Shown: piece by piece, positions 1 through 7,848 of the stretch | How positions within the stretch are numbered: the stretch's first letter is position 1 | How the letters are laid out: every line of letters starts with the position of its first letter | DNA from: a virus | Direction: 5' to 3' (one strand) | IMG/VR virus record: IMGVR_UViG_3300005264_000137 | Location: 1 to 24,167 of that record | DNA: 24,167 nt | Notes under the pieces: model-generated | Databases searched by the model: none | Seen by the model: only the letters and a program-made list of their open reading frames with translations | Told to the model about the DNA's origin: nothing | Translations under genes and position numbers: made by a program

Positions 1-323
1 ATAATTCAACTAATAGATATATTATTAATAATAATATAAAAATATATAATAATTATCTTAGACGAACCAATAAAAAATATTATATTGAAAACACAAAAAA
101 TGATAAATTAGTAAGCTTTTTTAAAAAAAATAATAAAGTATTACTTAATTTTTTACAATTAAACGTGGATACTTTAAATTTTATCATTAATGATTCTTTT
201 AAAGATGTTCTATATAATACAGAAGTTATTATTATAGATAAAAATATATATGATACCAAAAAAGAAATTCTTAATATGTGGAGAGGTAATATAATCATTA
301 ATGATGATGATTATAAGTTATAA
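1..323 (+). CDS. 3' end of an unrecognised gene (5' end outside window)
   Basis: A reading frame is open from the left edge (first full codon at 3) to a TAA at 321-323, giving about 106 residues of a C-terminal part. There is no plausible start inside: the only in-frame ATG is close to the end. The protein is rich in Asn, Lys, Ile and Tyr like its neighbours and ends NDDDYKL. I recognise no domain. It lies 3 bases before the next plus-strand gene, so it is probably the preceding member of the same sugar-modification operon, and its product may share that role; this is inference from position only. Confidence 0.7.
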   Translation, partial: NSTNRYIINNNIKIYNNYLRRTNKKYYIENTKNDKLVSFFKKNNKVLLNFLQLNVDTLNFIINDSFKDVLYNTEVIIIDKNIYDTKKEILNMWRGNIIINDDDYKL

Positions 324-326
324 ATT

Positions 327-1154
327 ATGAAAGAAAATGTGTTATTAATTGGCCCATATATAGGTGATTGGGAACATGAAATTACAACATTTAGACCATA
401 TGCAAAATGGATATCTGAAAATGTTGATGCAAATAAAATTTTTATTTCATCACATTTTAATAGACAATTTTTATATGACTGGATACCAAACAAACATTTT
501 ATACCTGTATATGAGCATTTAACAAGAAATGAAAAACAACAACAAAATTATTTGCATGAATCTATAGATAATAAAGATTATAAATTTTTAATTAAAGAAT
601 CAAAACAACAAATATGTAAAAAATTAAATATATCAATTAGGCAAATATTACATTATACAATTTCTTATCTTGAGTCCACACCACATTATTCATGGTATCA
701 GAAAATTTTTACACCAATTAATATTGATCCTATTCCAAATGATTATATATTATATATTCCATCAAAAAATGTATCAGATAATATTAATAAAAAATATTAT
801 AATTATTTGAATACAACATATAATAATGTTTATATGATAGGTGATAGTCATTGTTATAAATTTGATCATTTTATTAATTATCAAATTGATTATTATGAAA
901 CAGGATATAAAAATTTAATGAAATATTTATTAGGTTGTAAACTTATTATAACACCTTGTAGTCAATGGACTATGTTATGTAATTTACATAATTTACCTGT
1001 TTTTAGTTGGGGTGATTGTAGACAATATATGAAAAACAGTGATTATGGTTTTAATAATAATAATAATTATATATTAATATCAAATGATTTTAAAAGAGTA
1101 ATAAAAAGTATTGATTATTTTAAAAATGTAAGGGAGAAAAATAATGATTTATAG
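327..1154 (+). CDS. GT-B-like protein, possible heptosyltransferase-type glycosyltransferase
   Basis: A 275-residue protein with no signal peptide or membrane segment. Two features suggest a GT-B glycosyltransferase. The N-terminus is a Rossmann-like beta-strand start (NVLLIGPYIGDW). Residues 203-230 (GCKLIITP, then WTMLCNLHNLPVFSWGD) resemble the 'G.DLFIGPDSG..HLA..LG.P.V' nucleotide-sugar binding segment of ADP-heptosyltransferase-like (GT9) enzymes. Residues 170-176 (MIGDSHC) would sit in the second Rossmann domain. Length is somewhat short for the family. Its 3' end overlaps the next gene by 11 bases and the gene sits between other sugar genes, which supports a role in glycan synthesis. 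The start at 327 has only a weak SD, consistent with coupling to the gene upstream. Donor and acceptor cannot be read from the sequence. Confidence 0.55.
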   Translation: MKENVLLIGPYIGDWEHEITTFRPYAKWISENVDANKIFISSHFNRQFLYDWIPNKHFIPVYEHLTRNEKQQQNYLHESIDNKDYKFLIKESKQQICKKLNISIRQILHYTISYLESTPHYSWYQKIFTPINIDPIPNDYILYIPSKNVSDNINKKYYNYLNTTYNNVYMIGDSHCYKFDHFINYQIDYYETGYKNLMKYLLGCKLIITPCSQWTMLCNLHNLPVFSWGDCRQYMKNSDYGFNNNNNYILISNDFKRVIKSIDYFKNVREKNNDL

Positions 1155-1374
1155 AGATTTGTATTGTTCTAAATGTGGAAATAAAGAATTAGATGTTATA
1201 TTTGATTCAATAAATGATTCGATTAATCAAAAATGTTCAAAATGTCAATCAAAAATGTCAAATCTTTGTGCTTGTGGTTCATTCGAATTAAAATATGATA
1301 ATAAAAAAGATATGTGTGGATGGTCAGCTGATAATTATGATACTTCACAATATTATAGAGATTCAAAGGATTAA
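1144..1374 (+). CDS. Small zinc-ribbon protein
   Basis: A 76-residue protein with a CxxC near the N-terminus (CSKCG, residues 8-12), a second CxxC (CSKCQ) about 20 residues later, then CACG and a single Cys in MCGW. The first two pairs are the layout of an FmdB-like zinc ribbon. A good SD (AGGGAG) sits in the end of the upstream gene, and the start overlaps that gene by 11 bases, so translation is probably coupled. Tucked between a glycosyltransferase-like gene and the SQD1-like gene, it could be an accessory or regulatory protein of the sugar pathway, but no function can be assigned. Confidence 0.75.
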   Translation: MIYRDLYCSKCGNKELDVIFDSINDSINQKCSKCQSKMSNLCACGSFELKYDNKKDMCGWSADNYDTSQYYRDSKD

Positions 1375-1377
1375 ATT

Positions 1378-2517
1378 ATGAAAGATTGTATTATTATAAT
1401 TGGATCAGATGGATATATTGGTAATGCATTAGTTCAAAAATTATTGTCTGAAAATAAAATAGTTATTGGTCTTGATAATTTTTTAAGACGTATAATGGTT
1501 AAAGATTTAAAATCCAAATCAGCTATTGCTATTGATGAACCACTAGATAGAATAAAGAAAATAAAAAAATTAGGTACATTTAGTTTTCAAAGTCTTGATA
1601 TAGCAAAAGATATTGAACATACTAATAAAATTATAAAGAAATATAAACCTGATACTATTATTAATCTTGCTCATATAGCAAGTGGTCCTTGGTCAATGAT
1701 TGACGAAAAACATTCTAGTTTTACATTAATGAATAATATTATTGGTACAAATACCATTCTTTGGGCAATTAAAGAACATTGTCCAGATTGTCATTATATT
1801 ACTATTGGCTCAACCGGAGAATATGATCATTATAATAATATTGATATTGAAGAAGGTTATTTTTCTATTAAACATAATGGTAGACAATCAACTGAAATGT
1901 TATATCCAAGAAGACCTGGAAGCATTTATCATACAAGTAAAGTATCATCTACATATCTTATAGATTTTTTAACTAAAACCTGGAATTTATATACAACAGA
2001 TATTATGCAATCAATTGTATTTGGTGCATATACAAAAGAAATTAATCAGTCCAAAATATATTCAAGATTTGATACAGATGAAGCATACGGTACTGTTTTA
2101 AATAGATTTATATGTCAGGCAATATCAGATATACCATTAACTATCTATGGCAAAGGCAATCATAAAAGAGGATTTTTATCACTTAATGATTGTATTCAGG
2201 CATTAATGATAGCCATTAATAATAAACCAGAAAAAAATAGAACAAGAGTATGGAATCAATTAAGTGAATGGCACTCGATGAATGATATTGCTAAAATGGT
2301 ACAATCAGTTGGTAAATTATCTGGATATGATGTAAAAATACAACATATAAAAACACCAAGAAATGAAATTACTGATGATCATTATTATAATTATAAAACA
2401 AATATTTTAAAATCATTAGGTTATAAACCAACAAGAACAATCAAAGAAGAAATTAAATATTGTTTTGATTTAGTTAAACCACAAAAATTTAAAAAACCAA
2501 AAATAAATTGGAAATAA
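1378..2517 (+). CDS. sqdB: UDP-sulfoquinovose synthase-like SDR enzyme (SQD1/SqdB family)
   Basis: A 379-residue extended short-chain dehydrogenase. The N-terminus carries the NAD-binding glycine motif (GSDGYIG, residues 9-15) and an acidic residue after strand 2 (LDNF, 32-35). The YxxxK catalytic pair is Y184 and K188 (YHTSK), with Ser145 (IGSTGEY) where SQD1 has its active-site Thr. Beyond generic SDR motifs, segments match what I recall of plant and bacterial SQD1: SMID (106-109), NNIIGT (119-124), AIKE (130-133), NIDIEEGY (154-161), KHNGR (165-169), and a YGKG...RGFL block. SQD1 makes UDP-sulfoquinovose from UDP-glucose and sulfite, using a bound NAD cofactor. The SD AAAGGA overlaps the preceding stop. 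Full length matches SQD1. It could instead be a diverged nucleotide-sugar epimerase or dehydratase, but the SQD1-type segments make that less likely. Confidence 0.8.
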   Translation: MKDCIIIIGSDGYIGNALVQKLLSENKIVIGLDNFLRRIMVKDLKSKSAIAIDEPLDRIKKIKKLGTFSFQSLDIAKDIEHTNKIIKKYKPDTIINLAHIASGPWSMIDEKHSSFTLMNNIIGTNTILWAIKEHCPDCHYITIGSTGEYDHYNNIDIEEGYFSIKHNGRQSTEMLYPRRPGSIYHTSKVSSTYLIDFLTKTWNLYTTDIMQSIVFGAYTKEINQSKIYSRFDTDEAYGTVLNRFICQAISDIPLTIYGKGNHKRGFLSLNDCIQALMIAINNKPEKNRTRVWNQLSEWHSMNDIAKMVQSVGKLSGYDVKIQHIKTPRNEITDDHYYNYKTNILKSLGYKPTRTIKEEIKYCFDLVKPQKFKKPKINWK

Positions 2518-2520
2518 TAA

Positions 2521-4641
2521 ATGAAAAATGTATCTATTTTATTGCCAAGTAAACAGAAAAGATATTTATATCAACATTTAATACATAAAAAACATGATAA
2601 TGATGAAATAATGGTGTTTAATGCTGGTATGCATCAAATTACATCTGTTATGAATAAACGAATTAGTGAATCAAAACATGATTATATTATATTACTTGAT
2701 CCAAAAAAAAAAGACTTTGACATTAATAATATTAAAAAAGTAATACCTGATTATTATTATGATAACATTAAAGGAGTAATTGGATTTTCAAAAAATGATT
2801 TTGTTAAAGTACAATCTAAATGCTTATCACATATAAAATATCAAGAAAAAGTACTTAAATCATTAAAAACATATAAAGAAGTACTCACAAAACCTATTAA
2901 GTGGAATAAAATTTCAATTATTATTCCATTTATGTATAATGGTGATAGAATAAATCTATTCAATATCTGTATTGAAAATCTTTATAATTTAATTAAAAAT
3001 GACTCAAATATTGAATTAGTTATTCATGAAACAGGTCCAGAGCAATATTTAACTAATGATTGGATTAAAAAATATAATATTAAATATGAATTTTCTAAAT
3101 GGAATTACGTATTTCACCGAGGATGGAGCTTAAATTATGCAGCAAAACATATATCAACTGGTGATTTATATGTTTTTATGGACGCAGATCTTATTGTTGA
3201 TAAACAATGGATAAATTCTATTAAAAACGTATCTGGCGTATCAATTGGTTGGTCTGAAATGATAAATCTAAATTATAATGGTACACAAAAATTTATTAAT
3301 AAAAAATGGAATATACAAAATTCTGATATTGAACGGATAAGAAAACCAAATGCTTATGCTGCAGCAGGTGGTATTAATATTTATCCTAAAAAAGTATTTT
3401 ATGATATTAAAGGATGGTGTGAAGATTATTATGGAACATATGGTGGAGAAGATAATTCAACATTTTTAAAACTTCATAACTTTAATATACCAGTACATAC
3501 AATAAATTCTAAAGTGTTTCATCTTTATCATGCACATAATACTTTTAAACATCCAAAAAGATTTGAAATTTTTAACAAACATAAAGAATATACAAAATCT
3601 AATTGGATGAAATATATAAATAATATTAAATCATGGGGCGATAAAGAATATAAAATAAGTGATACAGAAAAATCTTTAAAAATATTATGGTTAAAAATTG
3701 ATACATCTAAAAGAGTTGCAGGTCATTATGATGATTTACCAAATGAATTATCAAATCATTGTCATATAGATATATTAACATGTGACTTACAAAATCAACA
3801 TCCAGCAATTTTTCAACAAAGATGTCTTATTAATGATATTCAAAGACCAGAAATAGTTAAAGATCATATACTTAAATCAAATAACAACTATGATTTCATT
3901 ATATGTGCTAATTTATTTGCATTTAATAATGAAGATTGGAGTAAAATTAATATTCCAAAGGCTGTATTAATTGAAGATCAACATGGTGAAAATAATCTAA
4001 ACCAAATTAAATTAGCAAAAAAAGATAATTGGATAGTATTACATAGATATCAATTTAATAAATTTCATACTGATTTAAATAAAAAATTAAATTGTATATG
4101 GTTTCCACATTCTGTTAATATTAAAAAATTTAAAAATTATAAACAACAAAAAAAATATGATATATTACAAACTGGTGCATTATATAATGTATATGAAACA
4201 AGAAATTTTATTAATAATATATTTAAATATGATCCAAATTTTCATCATATTCAAAGACCTAAAGAAAATGAAGATAAACAATGGCCTACTGGTATAGATT
4301 ATTCAAAAGAACTTAATAAATCATTATTATCAATATGTTGTGGAAGTATTTACCAATATCCTGTAATGAAGTATTTTGAAATACCGGCATCACATAGTAT
4401 TATATTTGGTGATTGGTTTCCTGAACTTGGTGATTTGGGATTTGAACCTTATAAAAACATGATAGTTGTAGATAAAGAAAATATAAAATTACAAATTAAA
4501 TTATTAAAAGAAAATATAAATAAATTGACAAAAATAGCAAATAACGGATATAATTTAATACACGAAAGACATACAAATCAAATAAGAGCAAAAGAACTTA
4601 TTAATATTATCAAAAATATACTTAAAAAAGGTGATTTATGA
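2521..4641 (+). CDS. Multidomain glycosyltransferase (GT2 plus CgeB-like GT-B domain)
   Basis: A 706-residue protein with three parts. Residues 1-125 are a degenerate Rossmann-like N-terminal part. Residues 130-345 form a GT2/GT-A domain with ISIIIPF (131-137), a metal-binding DAD (221-223), and AAAGGINIYPK (280-290) followed by GGED (308-311), as in the galactosyltransferase-type C-terminal segment, then an FHLYHAHN histidine cluster. From about residue 385 to the end is a second transferase resembling the CgeB/spore-maturation GT4-like group, including KYFEIPASHS and FGDWFPELGD before a final helical segment. A polymerising or two-step enzyme adding two sugars is a reasonable inference. It starts 3 bases after the SQD1-like gene with SD GGAAAT, and its stop overlaps the next start (ATGA). 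Cytoplasmic; no membrane segment. Confidence 0.82.
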   Translation: MKNVSILLPSKQKRYLYQHLIHKKHDNDEIMVFNAGMHQITSVMNKRISESKHDYIILLDPKKKDFDINNIKKVIPDYYYDNIKGVIGFSKNDFVKVQSKCLSHIKYQEKVLKSLKTYKEVLTKPIKWNKISIIIPFMYNGDRINLFNICIENLYNLIKNDSNIELVIHETGPEQYLTNDWIKKYNIKYEFSKWNYVFHRGWSLNYAAKHISTGDLYVFMDADLIVDKQWINSIKNVSGVSIGWSEMINLNYNGTQKFINKKWNIQNSDIERIRKPNAYAAAGGINIYPKKVFYDIKGWCEDYYGTYGGEDNSTFLKLHNFNIPVHTINSKVFHLYHAHNTFKHPKRFEIFNKHKEYTKSNWMKYINNIKSWGDKEYKISDTEKSLKILWLKIDTSKRVAGHYDDLPNELSNHCHIDILTCDLQNQHPAIFQQRCLINDIQRPEIVKDHILKSNNNYDFIICANLFAFNNEDWSKINIPKAVLIEDQHGENNLNQIKLAKKDNWIVLHRYQFNKFHTDLNKKLNCIWFPHSVNIKKFKNYKQQKKYDILQTGALYNVYETRNFINNIFKYDPNFHHIQRPKENEDKQWPTGIDYSKELNKSLLSICCGSIYQYPVMKYFEIPASHSIIFGDWFPELGDLGFEPYKNMIVVDKENIKLQIKLLKENINKLTKIANNGYNLIHERHTNQIRAKELINIIKNILKKGDL

Positions 4642-4835
4642 AAGTAGAAATGAAAATAATTATAAAATTATCAAATGACAAAACTATTGAAATATCAGAA
4701 AAAGACGCAAAAAAATTATATTATGATCTTTGTAATATATTTGATCAAATTCCAATTCCTCGTCAACCAATTCAACCTTATATATCACCAAAAAAATATC
4801 CAATAATTACATGTATATCATCAAATGAAAGTTAA
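4638..4835 (+). CDS. Small protein of unknown function within the sugar cluster
   Basis: A 65-residue protein. Residues 5-35 read as a beta hairpin plus helix (IIIKLSNDKTIEISEKDAKK), a pattern common in small phage proteins whose N-terminal strands are followed by a helix. The C-terminal half is Pro-rich with a PIPRQPIQPY segment. The start overlaps the upstream stop as ATGA and is preceded by AAGGTGA. The end overlaps the next gene by 11 bases, so this real but unrecognised gene is translationally coupled on both sides. A second Met at codon 5 is an alternative start. Confidence 0.65.
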   Translation: MKVEMKIIIKLSNDKTIEISEKDAKKLYYDLCNIFDQIPIPRQPIQPYISPKKYPIITCISSNES

Positions 4836-5529
4836 CTTTTTTTGGAAAGGTAATGATTTTAAATCATGGGATTATTTATGCCTAAAAAGTCATTTAAAGG
4901 TTAATCATGAAATAGTTATATGGTTATCAGGAGAACAACCTCAAAAAACATTATGGAATGATTTAATTAAACATAAAAATGTTTCAATTGAAAATGCAAA
5001 TGATATAATTAATATAGATAAATTTATTTCTGATGGTGGAAATTTTCAAACAGCTTCTGCTCTATTCAGATTTAAATTGTTATATTATAGTGGTGGTTGG
5101 TATGCTGATACAGATGCTTTTGCTGTTCAAAGTTGGGAAGATATTACAGAAAGTTGGATAGTTGCATCTGCAGAAGAAAATAGACAAATATTATCTATAG
5201 GTGTAATAAAAGCACCAGCATTTAGTCCAGTATTTTTATTATGTCTTAATAATATTAAACATAACTGGGGTAACGTTAAAATGTTTGATAAAATGTTTAA
5301 TACTACATATAAACATTGGACACCAAATATTAAAAATGAAGAATGGTACCCTTGGACATGGAAAAATTATAATATGTTATTTGAAAATGATTCATTAAAC
5401 AATTTTAAAAAAAATAATATTAGAAGTATTCATCTTTATAGTACAATGTTAAAAAGAAATAATATTGTTTATGGTAAACAACCGTATGATTGTTTACTTA
5501 ATGATATGATTAAATGGGTTGACGAATAA
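4825..5529 (+). CDS. DXD glycosyltransferase (Gly_transf_sug / GT32-like)
   Basis: A 234-residue protein. It opens VNFFWKGND, the typical first strand of the family. The diagnostic segment is SALFRFKLLYYSGGWYADTD (residues 78-97), in which the conserved Arg, the GG and the metal-binding DTD (95-97) match the DXD sugar-binding region of OCH1/GT32-type and capsular polysaccharide transferases. It transfers a hexose from a nucleotide sugar to an unknown acceptor. The later TWTPNIK-like Trp-rich stretch is usual for the group. Translation start overlaps the preceding gene and has no strong SD, so coupling is likely. This is the last plus-strand gene; it converges on a minus-strand glycosyltransferase only 26 bases away. 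Confidence 0.85.
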   Translation: MKVNFFWKGNDFKSWDYLCLKSHLKVNHEIVIWLSGEQPQKTLWNDLIKHKNVSIENANDIINIDKFISDGGNFQTASALFRFKLLYYSGGWYADTDAFAVQSWEDITESWIVASAEENRQILSIGVIKAPAFSPVFLLCLNNIKHNWGNVKMFDKMFNTTYKHWTPNIKNEEWYPWTWKNYNMLFENDSLNNFKKNNIRSIHLYSTMLKRNNIVYGKQPYDCLLNDMIKWVDE

Positions 5530-5555
5530 AAGTTTCCTAACAATTTTCATTTTTA

Positions 5556-6239
5556 TCATGAAGTCAAATGTGATTGAATAATCATGTTTAATTTATTCTT
5601 CTTAATAGGAATAACAAAATCATTTATAATATATCTTAATTTTTTTTGATAGTCTTTTGATGATCCAGCACTAACACTATTTGGGCTAGCATATGCAATA
5701 AAAGATGTGTTTAATGTTGGTTTACCAATCTTTCCATGATATAAAAACTTCAACCACAAAGCCCAATCTAACAATCTAAAATACTTATCATCTGTTACTA
5801 CACCACCAATTTTTTTAAGATGTTCAGATTTCATCATAGATATAGATGAAATATAATTTGATTGTAACAAATGATTAATGTCAAATTCTTTGGCATTAAA
5901 TGATATATTTATACTACCTGTAAAACTAAAATCACAATAAGTATATGCAATTTGATCTAATGAATTATTTAATGTTTTAACCATTTGTTCAAGCATATTT
6001 GGTTGAACAATAATATCATTATCCATTTTTATAATGTATTTTGGAAGAGAATAATTTTTTTCATATAAAGTAAGTGCTGTATCAAAATTTTTATACGGGT
6101 TTTTATTATCACAATATTTGATCCAATGTATTGATATATTTGTTTTAGATACAGAATCATATGTTTCTTGTAATATATTATCATTAATTCTTAATGGTGT
6201 AATAATTAAAAGTTCAGGATTTTTATTATTAATTATCAT
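5556..6239 (-). CDS. GT2-family glycosyltransferase, minus strand
   Basis: A 227-residue GT-A fold protein. It begins ELLIITPLRIND (strand 1) and carries KMDNDIIVQP with DND at residues 73-75 as the metal and nucleotide-sugar site. It then has an acceptor-side segment with LKKIGGV and LLDWALWLK. Length fits a minimal GT2 domain. Its SD (AAGGAA) lies about 9 bases before the ATG, just beyond the hairpin at 6259-6290. That hairpin separates it from the gene upstream, so its promoter is not obvious. Functionally it belongs with the plus-strand sugar cluster although it faces it. Confidence 0.82.
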   Translation of the reverse strand: MIINNKNPELLIITPLRINDNILQETYDSVSKTNISIHWIKYCDNKNPYKNFDTALTLYEKNYSLPKYIIKMDNDIIVQPNMLEQMVKTLNNSLDQIAYTYCDFSFTGSINISFNAKEFDINHLLQSNYISSISMMKSEHLKKIGGVVTDDKYFRLLDWALWLKFLYHGKIGKPTLNTSFIAYASPNSVSAGSSKDYQKKLRYIINDFVIPIKKNKLNMIIQSHLTS

Positions 6240-6258
6240 TTAAATTATTCCTTAAAAT

Positions 6259-6290
6259 AAAAAAGGACAATTAAAATATCATCCTTTTTT
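6259..6290. terminator. Hairpin terminator between the 6303 gene and the GT2 gene
   Basis: A 9-base perfect stem (AAAAAAGGA with TCCTTTTTT) around a 14-base loop. The A and T tracts flank it on both sides, so it can work on either strand: it would end minus-strand RNA from the uvsX-side operon and could also stop plus-strand read-through. Confidence 0.75.
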
Positions 6291-6302
6291 ATAATATATT
6301 AT

Positions 6303-6614
6303 TTACTTATGTGATTTACCAATATGAATTTTTAATCCTTGTTCTGTAGTATAATCATTGCCACACCAGGGACATTTCCAATTAACTTTATTTTCAGGTA
6401 TCTGTTTTAATTCACTACCTTCATAATAAATAGTTGGTTTGGCTTTTAATGTGATAGCATCTAATTGACATAATTCTGTAGTTTCTGTTATCTTAAATTG
6501 TTTTTTAACCATTTTCTTCAAATAATTAATGGCTTCTTGCATGTTAATTGCTGCTATATGAATTTTATAAAACATATCCTTAGTTTCATAATTTAATCTA
6601 TAAATATTTGCCAT
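6303..6614 (-). CDS. Small protein with C-terminal C2H2-like zinc finger
   Basis: A 103-residue protein. The C-terminal 25 residues form a C2H2 zinc finger: CPWC, 12 residues, His, 4 residues, His (CPWCGNDYTTEQGLKIH then GKSH). The N-terminal 75 residues look like an alpha/beta domain starting MANIYRLNYETKD. Such single-finger proteins occur in many phages, but no function is established from sequence. A strong SD (AAAGGAG) stands 10 bases before the ATG. It is the last gene before the terminator at 6259-6290. Confidence 0.78.
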   Translation of the reverse strand: MANIYRLNYETKDMFYKIHIAAINMQEAINYLKKMVKKQFKITETTELCQLDAITLKAKPTIYYEGSELKQIPENKVNWKCPWCGNDYTTEQGLKIHIGKSHK

Positions 6615-6689
6615 TTTTAGTTTTCTCCTTTAATAAATTTTTTATTTTTTGTCGTTCTAACTTATTATTATTTAACCATTTTATAACAA

Positions 6690-6800
6690 TTATTCATTCA
6701 AGATATCTGTATAAAAATGATAAAAATCTACTTTATAATTATGATGACCTTTTGGACATTTTACTATGAAATAATTTCTTCTGCCATTTCTAAATTTGTA
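6690..6800 (-). pseudogene. Possible relic of a zinc-finger homing nuclease next to uvsX
   Basis: This open frame runs 36 codons without an ATG, overlaps the 3' end of uvsX by 37 bases and ends at a TAA at 6690-6692. It encodes VKCPKGHHNYKVDFYHF, which resembles the repeated finger of the homing endonuclease at 16929-18524 (CDKGHQYKVSFGRF) apart from one extra residue. It has no SD or start of its own. I read it as a fragment left by a lost insertion, but a 36-codon open frame can occur by chance in DNA this AT-rich. Confidence 0.3.
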
Positions 6801-7837
6801 TTAACAGAACTATAACCAGTTGTTTTTAAATCTTCATTTATTTCATCAAGAATAGGTTGAATATCACATTGTTTAAGTTGTTCCATTAATGCTTCTTTAC
6901 CTTGAACTTTTATATCTAATGATGGTACAGTATACCATGATCCGCCTTTAATAATACATTCAAGATCAATTGCCAAATCAATTATACCAGCAAGTGAATT
7001 AACACCTTTAATGTAATCTATTTCAACTATACCTTCTTGAAATGGTGGATATGTCCTATTTTTTAATGTGGCTGCCTTTATTTTATTACCAAGAACCTTA
7101 CCTTTTGCCTTTTTACTGGTAGCATTTGGATTTTCATAAAGTATAGATTTTTTCAATGATATAATCTGATCACAAGATAATCTATAATATTTGCCTCCAC
7201 CGATTTGTTCTGGATCACCATATCCACTTGAATTTCCATAATAATGACCTGCTGAAAAGGCAACGCAGTTATGATTCTTACAAAGATTAACAACCATTTT
7301 TAACATTCTTTTAATTTCTCTTTGAAGTTTACCCATGTCAGTTTTAATTGCACCTTTTCCACCATCAGCAAGAAGTTTTTTAACTTCAAGTGCACCAATT
7401 GAATCAATGGCAATTGCCAACTTTTGATGTCCTGCTTCAATCCACTCTGTAAGATTGATCATAATTTCATCAACCCACATTGATTTAAGTTTAAGAACAT
7501 TAGTATCATCAAGACCCCATCTTGAAACAAATTCTTTTGTCCATGCACCTTCTGCATCAATAACAATAGGCAAATATCCTTTCTTTTGTGCATCGGCTAA
7601 CATAAGACACATAAAAGATGATTTGCCGGAAGCTTCCGGGCCTACTATACCAATATGATTTTTAGTTTGGACAGATTTAAATAAATCACCTGATAAAATT
7701 CTATTTAAATCATATGCAGGAGATGTTAACCATTCACCAGGAATTTCATCTTCTAATGCCTGTAATGAACTTCCTTTTGATGCTTTTAACATTTCTTCTT
7801 TTAACATTTCTAATGTTGTTATCTCTTTTTTTGACAT
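6764..7837 (-). CDS. uvsX: UvsX, RecA-like recombinase
   Basis: A 357-residue RecA-family strand-exchange ATPase. Walker A is GPEASGKSS (residues 66-74); the Walker B strand is LAIAIDSIGAL with Asp145; VIDAEGAWT (92-100) supplies the catalytic Glu region. The C-terminal core has GVNSLAGIIDLAI and GGSWY, as in RecA and UvsX. It would coat single-stranded phage DNA and drive recombination-dependent replication and repair together with gp46 and gp47 in the same block. Length is close to T4 UvsX. SD AGGAGA precedes the ATG. The short acidic tail (MAEEIIS) fits the C-terminus of this family. Confidence 0.96.
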   Translation of the reverse strand: MSKKEITTLEMLKEEMLKASKGSSLQALEDEIPGEWLTSPAYDLNRILSGDLFKSVQTKNHIGIVGPEASGKSSFMCLMLADAQKKGYLPIVIDAEGAWTKEFVSRWGLDDTNVLKLKSMWVDEIMINLTEWIEAGHQKLAIAIDSIGALEVKKLLADGGKGAIKTDMGKLQREIKRMLKMVVNLCKNHNCVAFSAGHYYGNSSGYGDPEQIGGGKYYRLSCDQIISLKKSILYENPNATSKKAKGKVLGNKIKAATLKNRTYPPFQEGIVEIDYIKGVNSLAGIIDLAIDLECIIKGGSWYTVPSLDIKVQGKEALMEQLKQCDIQPILDEINEDLKTTGYSSVNTNLEMAEEIIS

Positions 7838-7848
7838 ACAAATTTCTC

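Noticed and set aside
5879-5884. TTGACA with a 17-base spacer to TCAAAT inside the GT2 gene
   Set aside because: Intragenic, with a poor -10, and no gene is suitably placed behind it.
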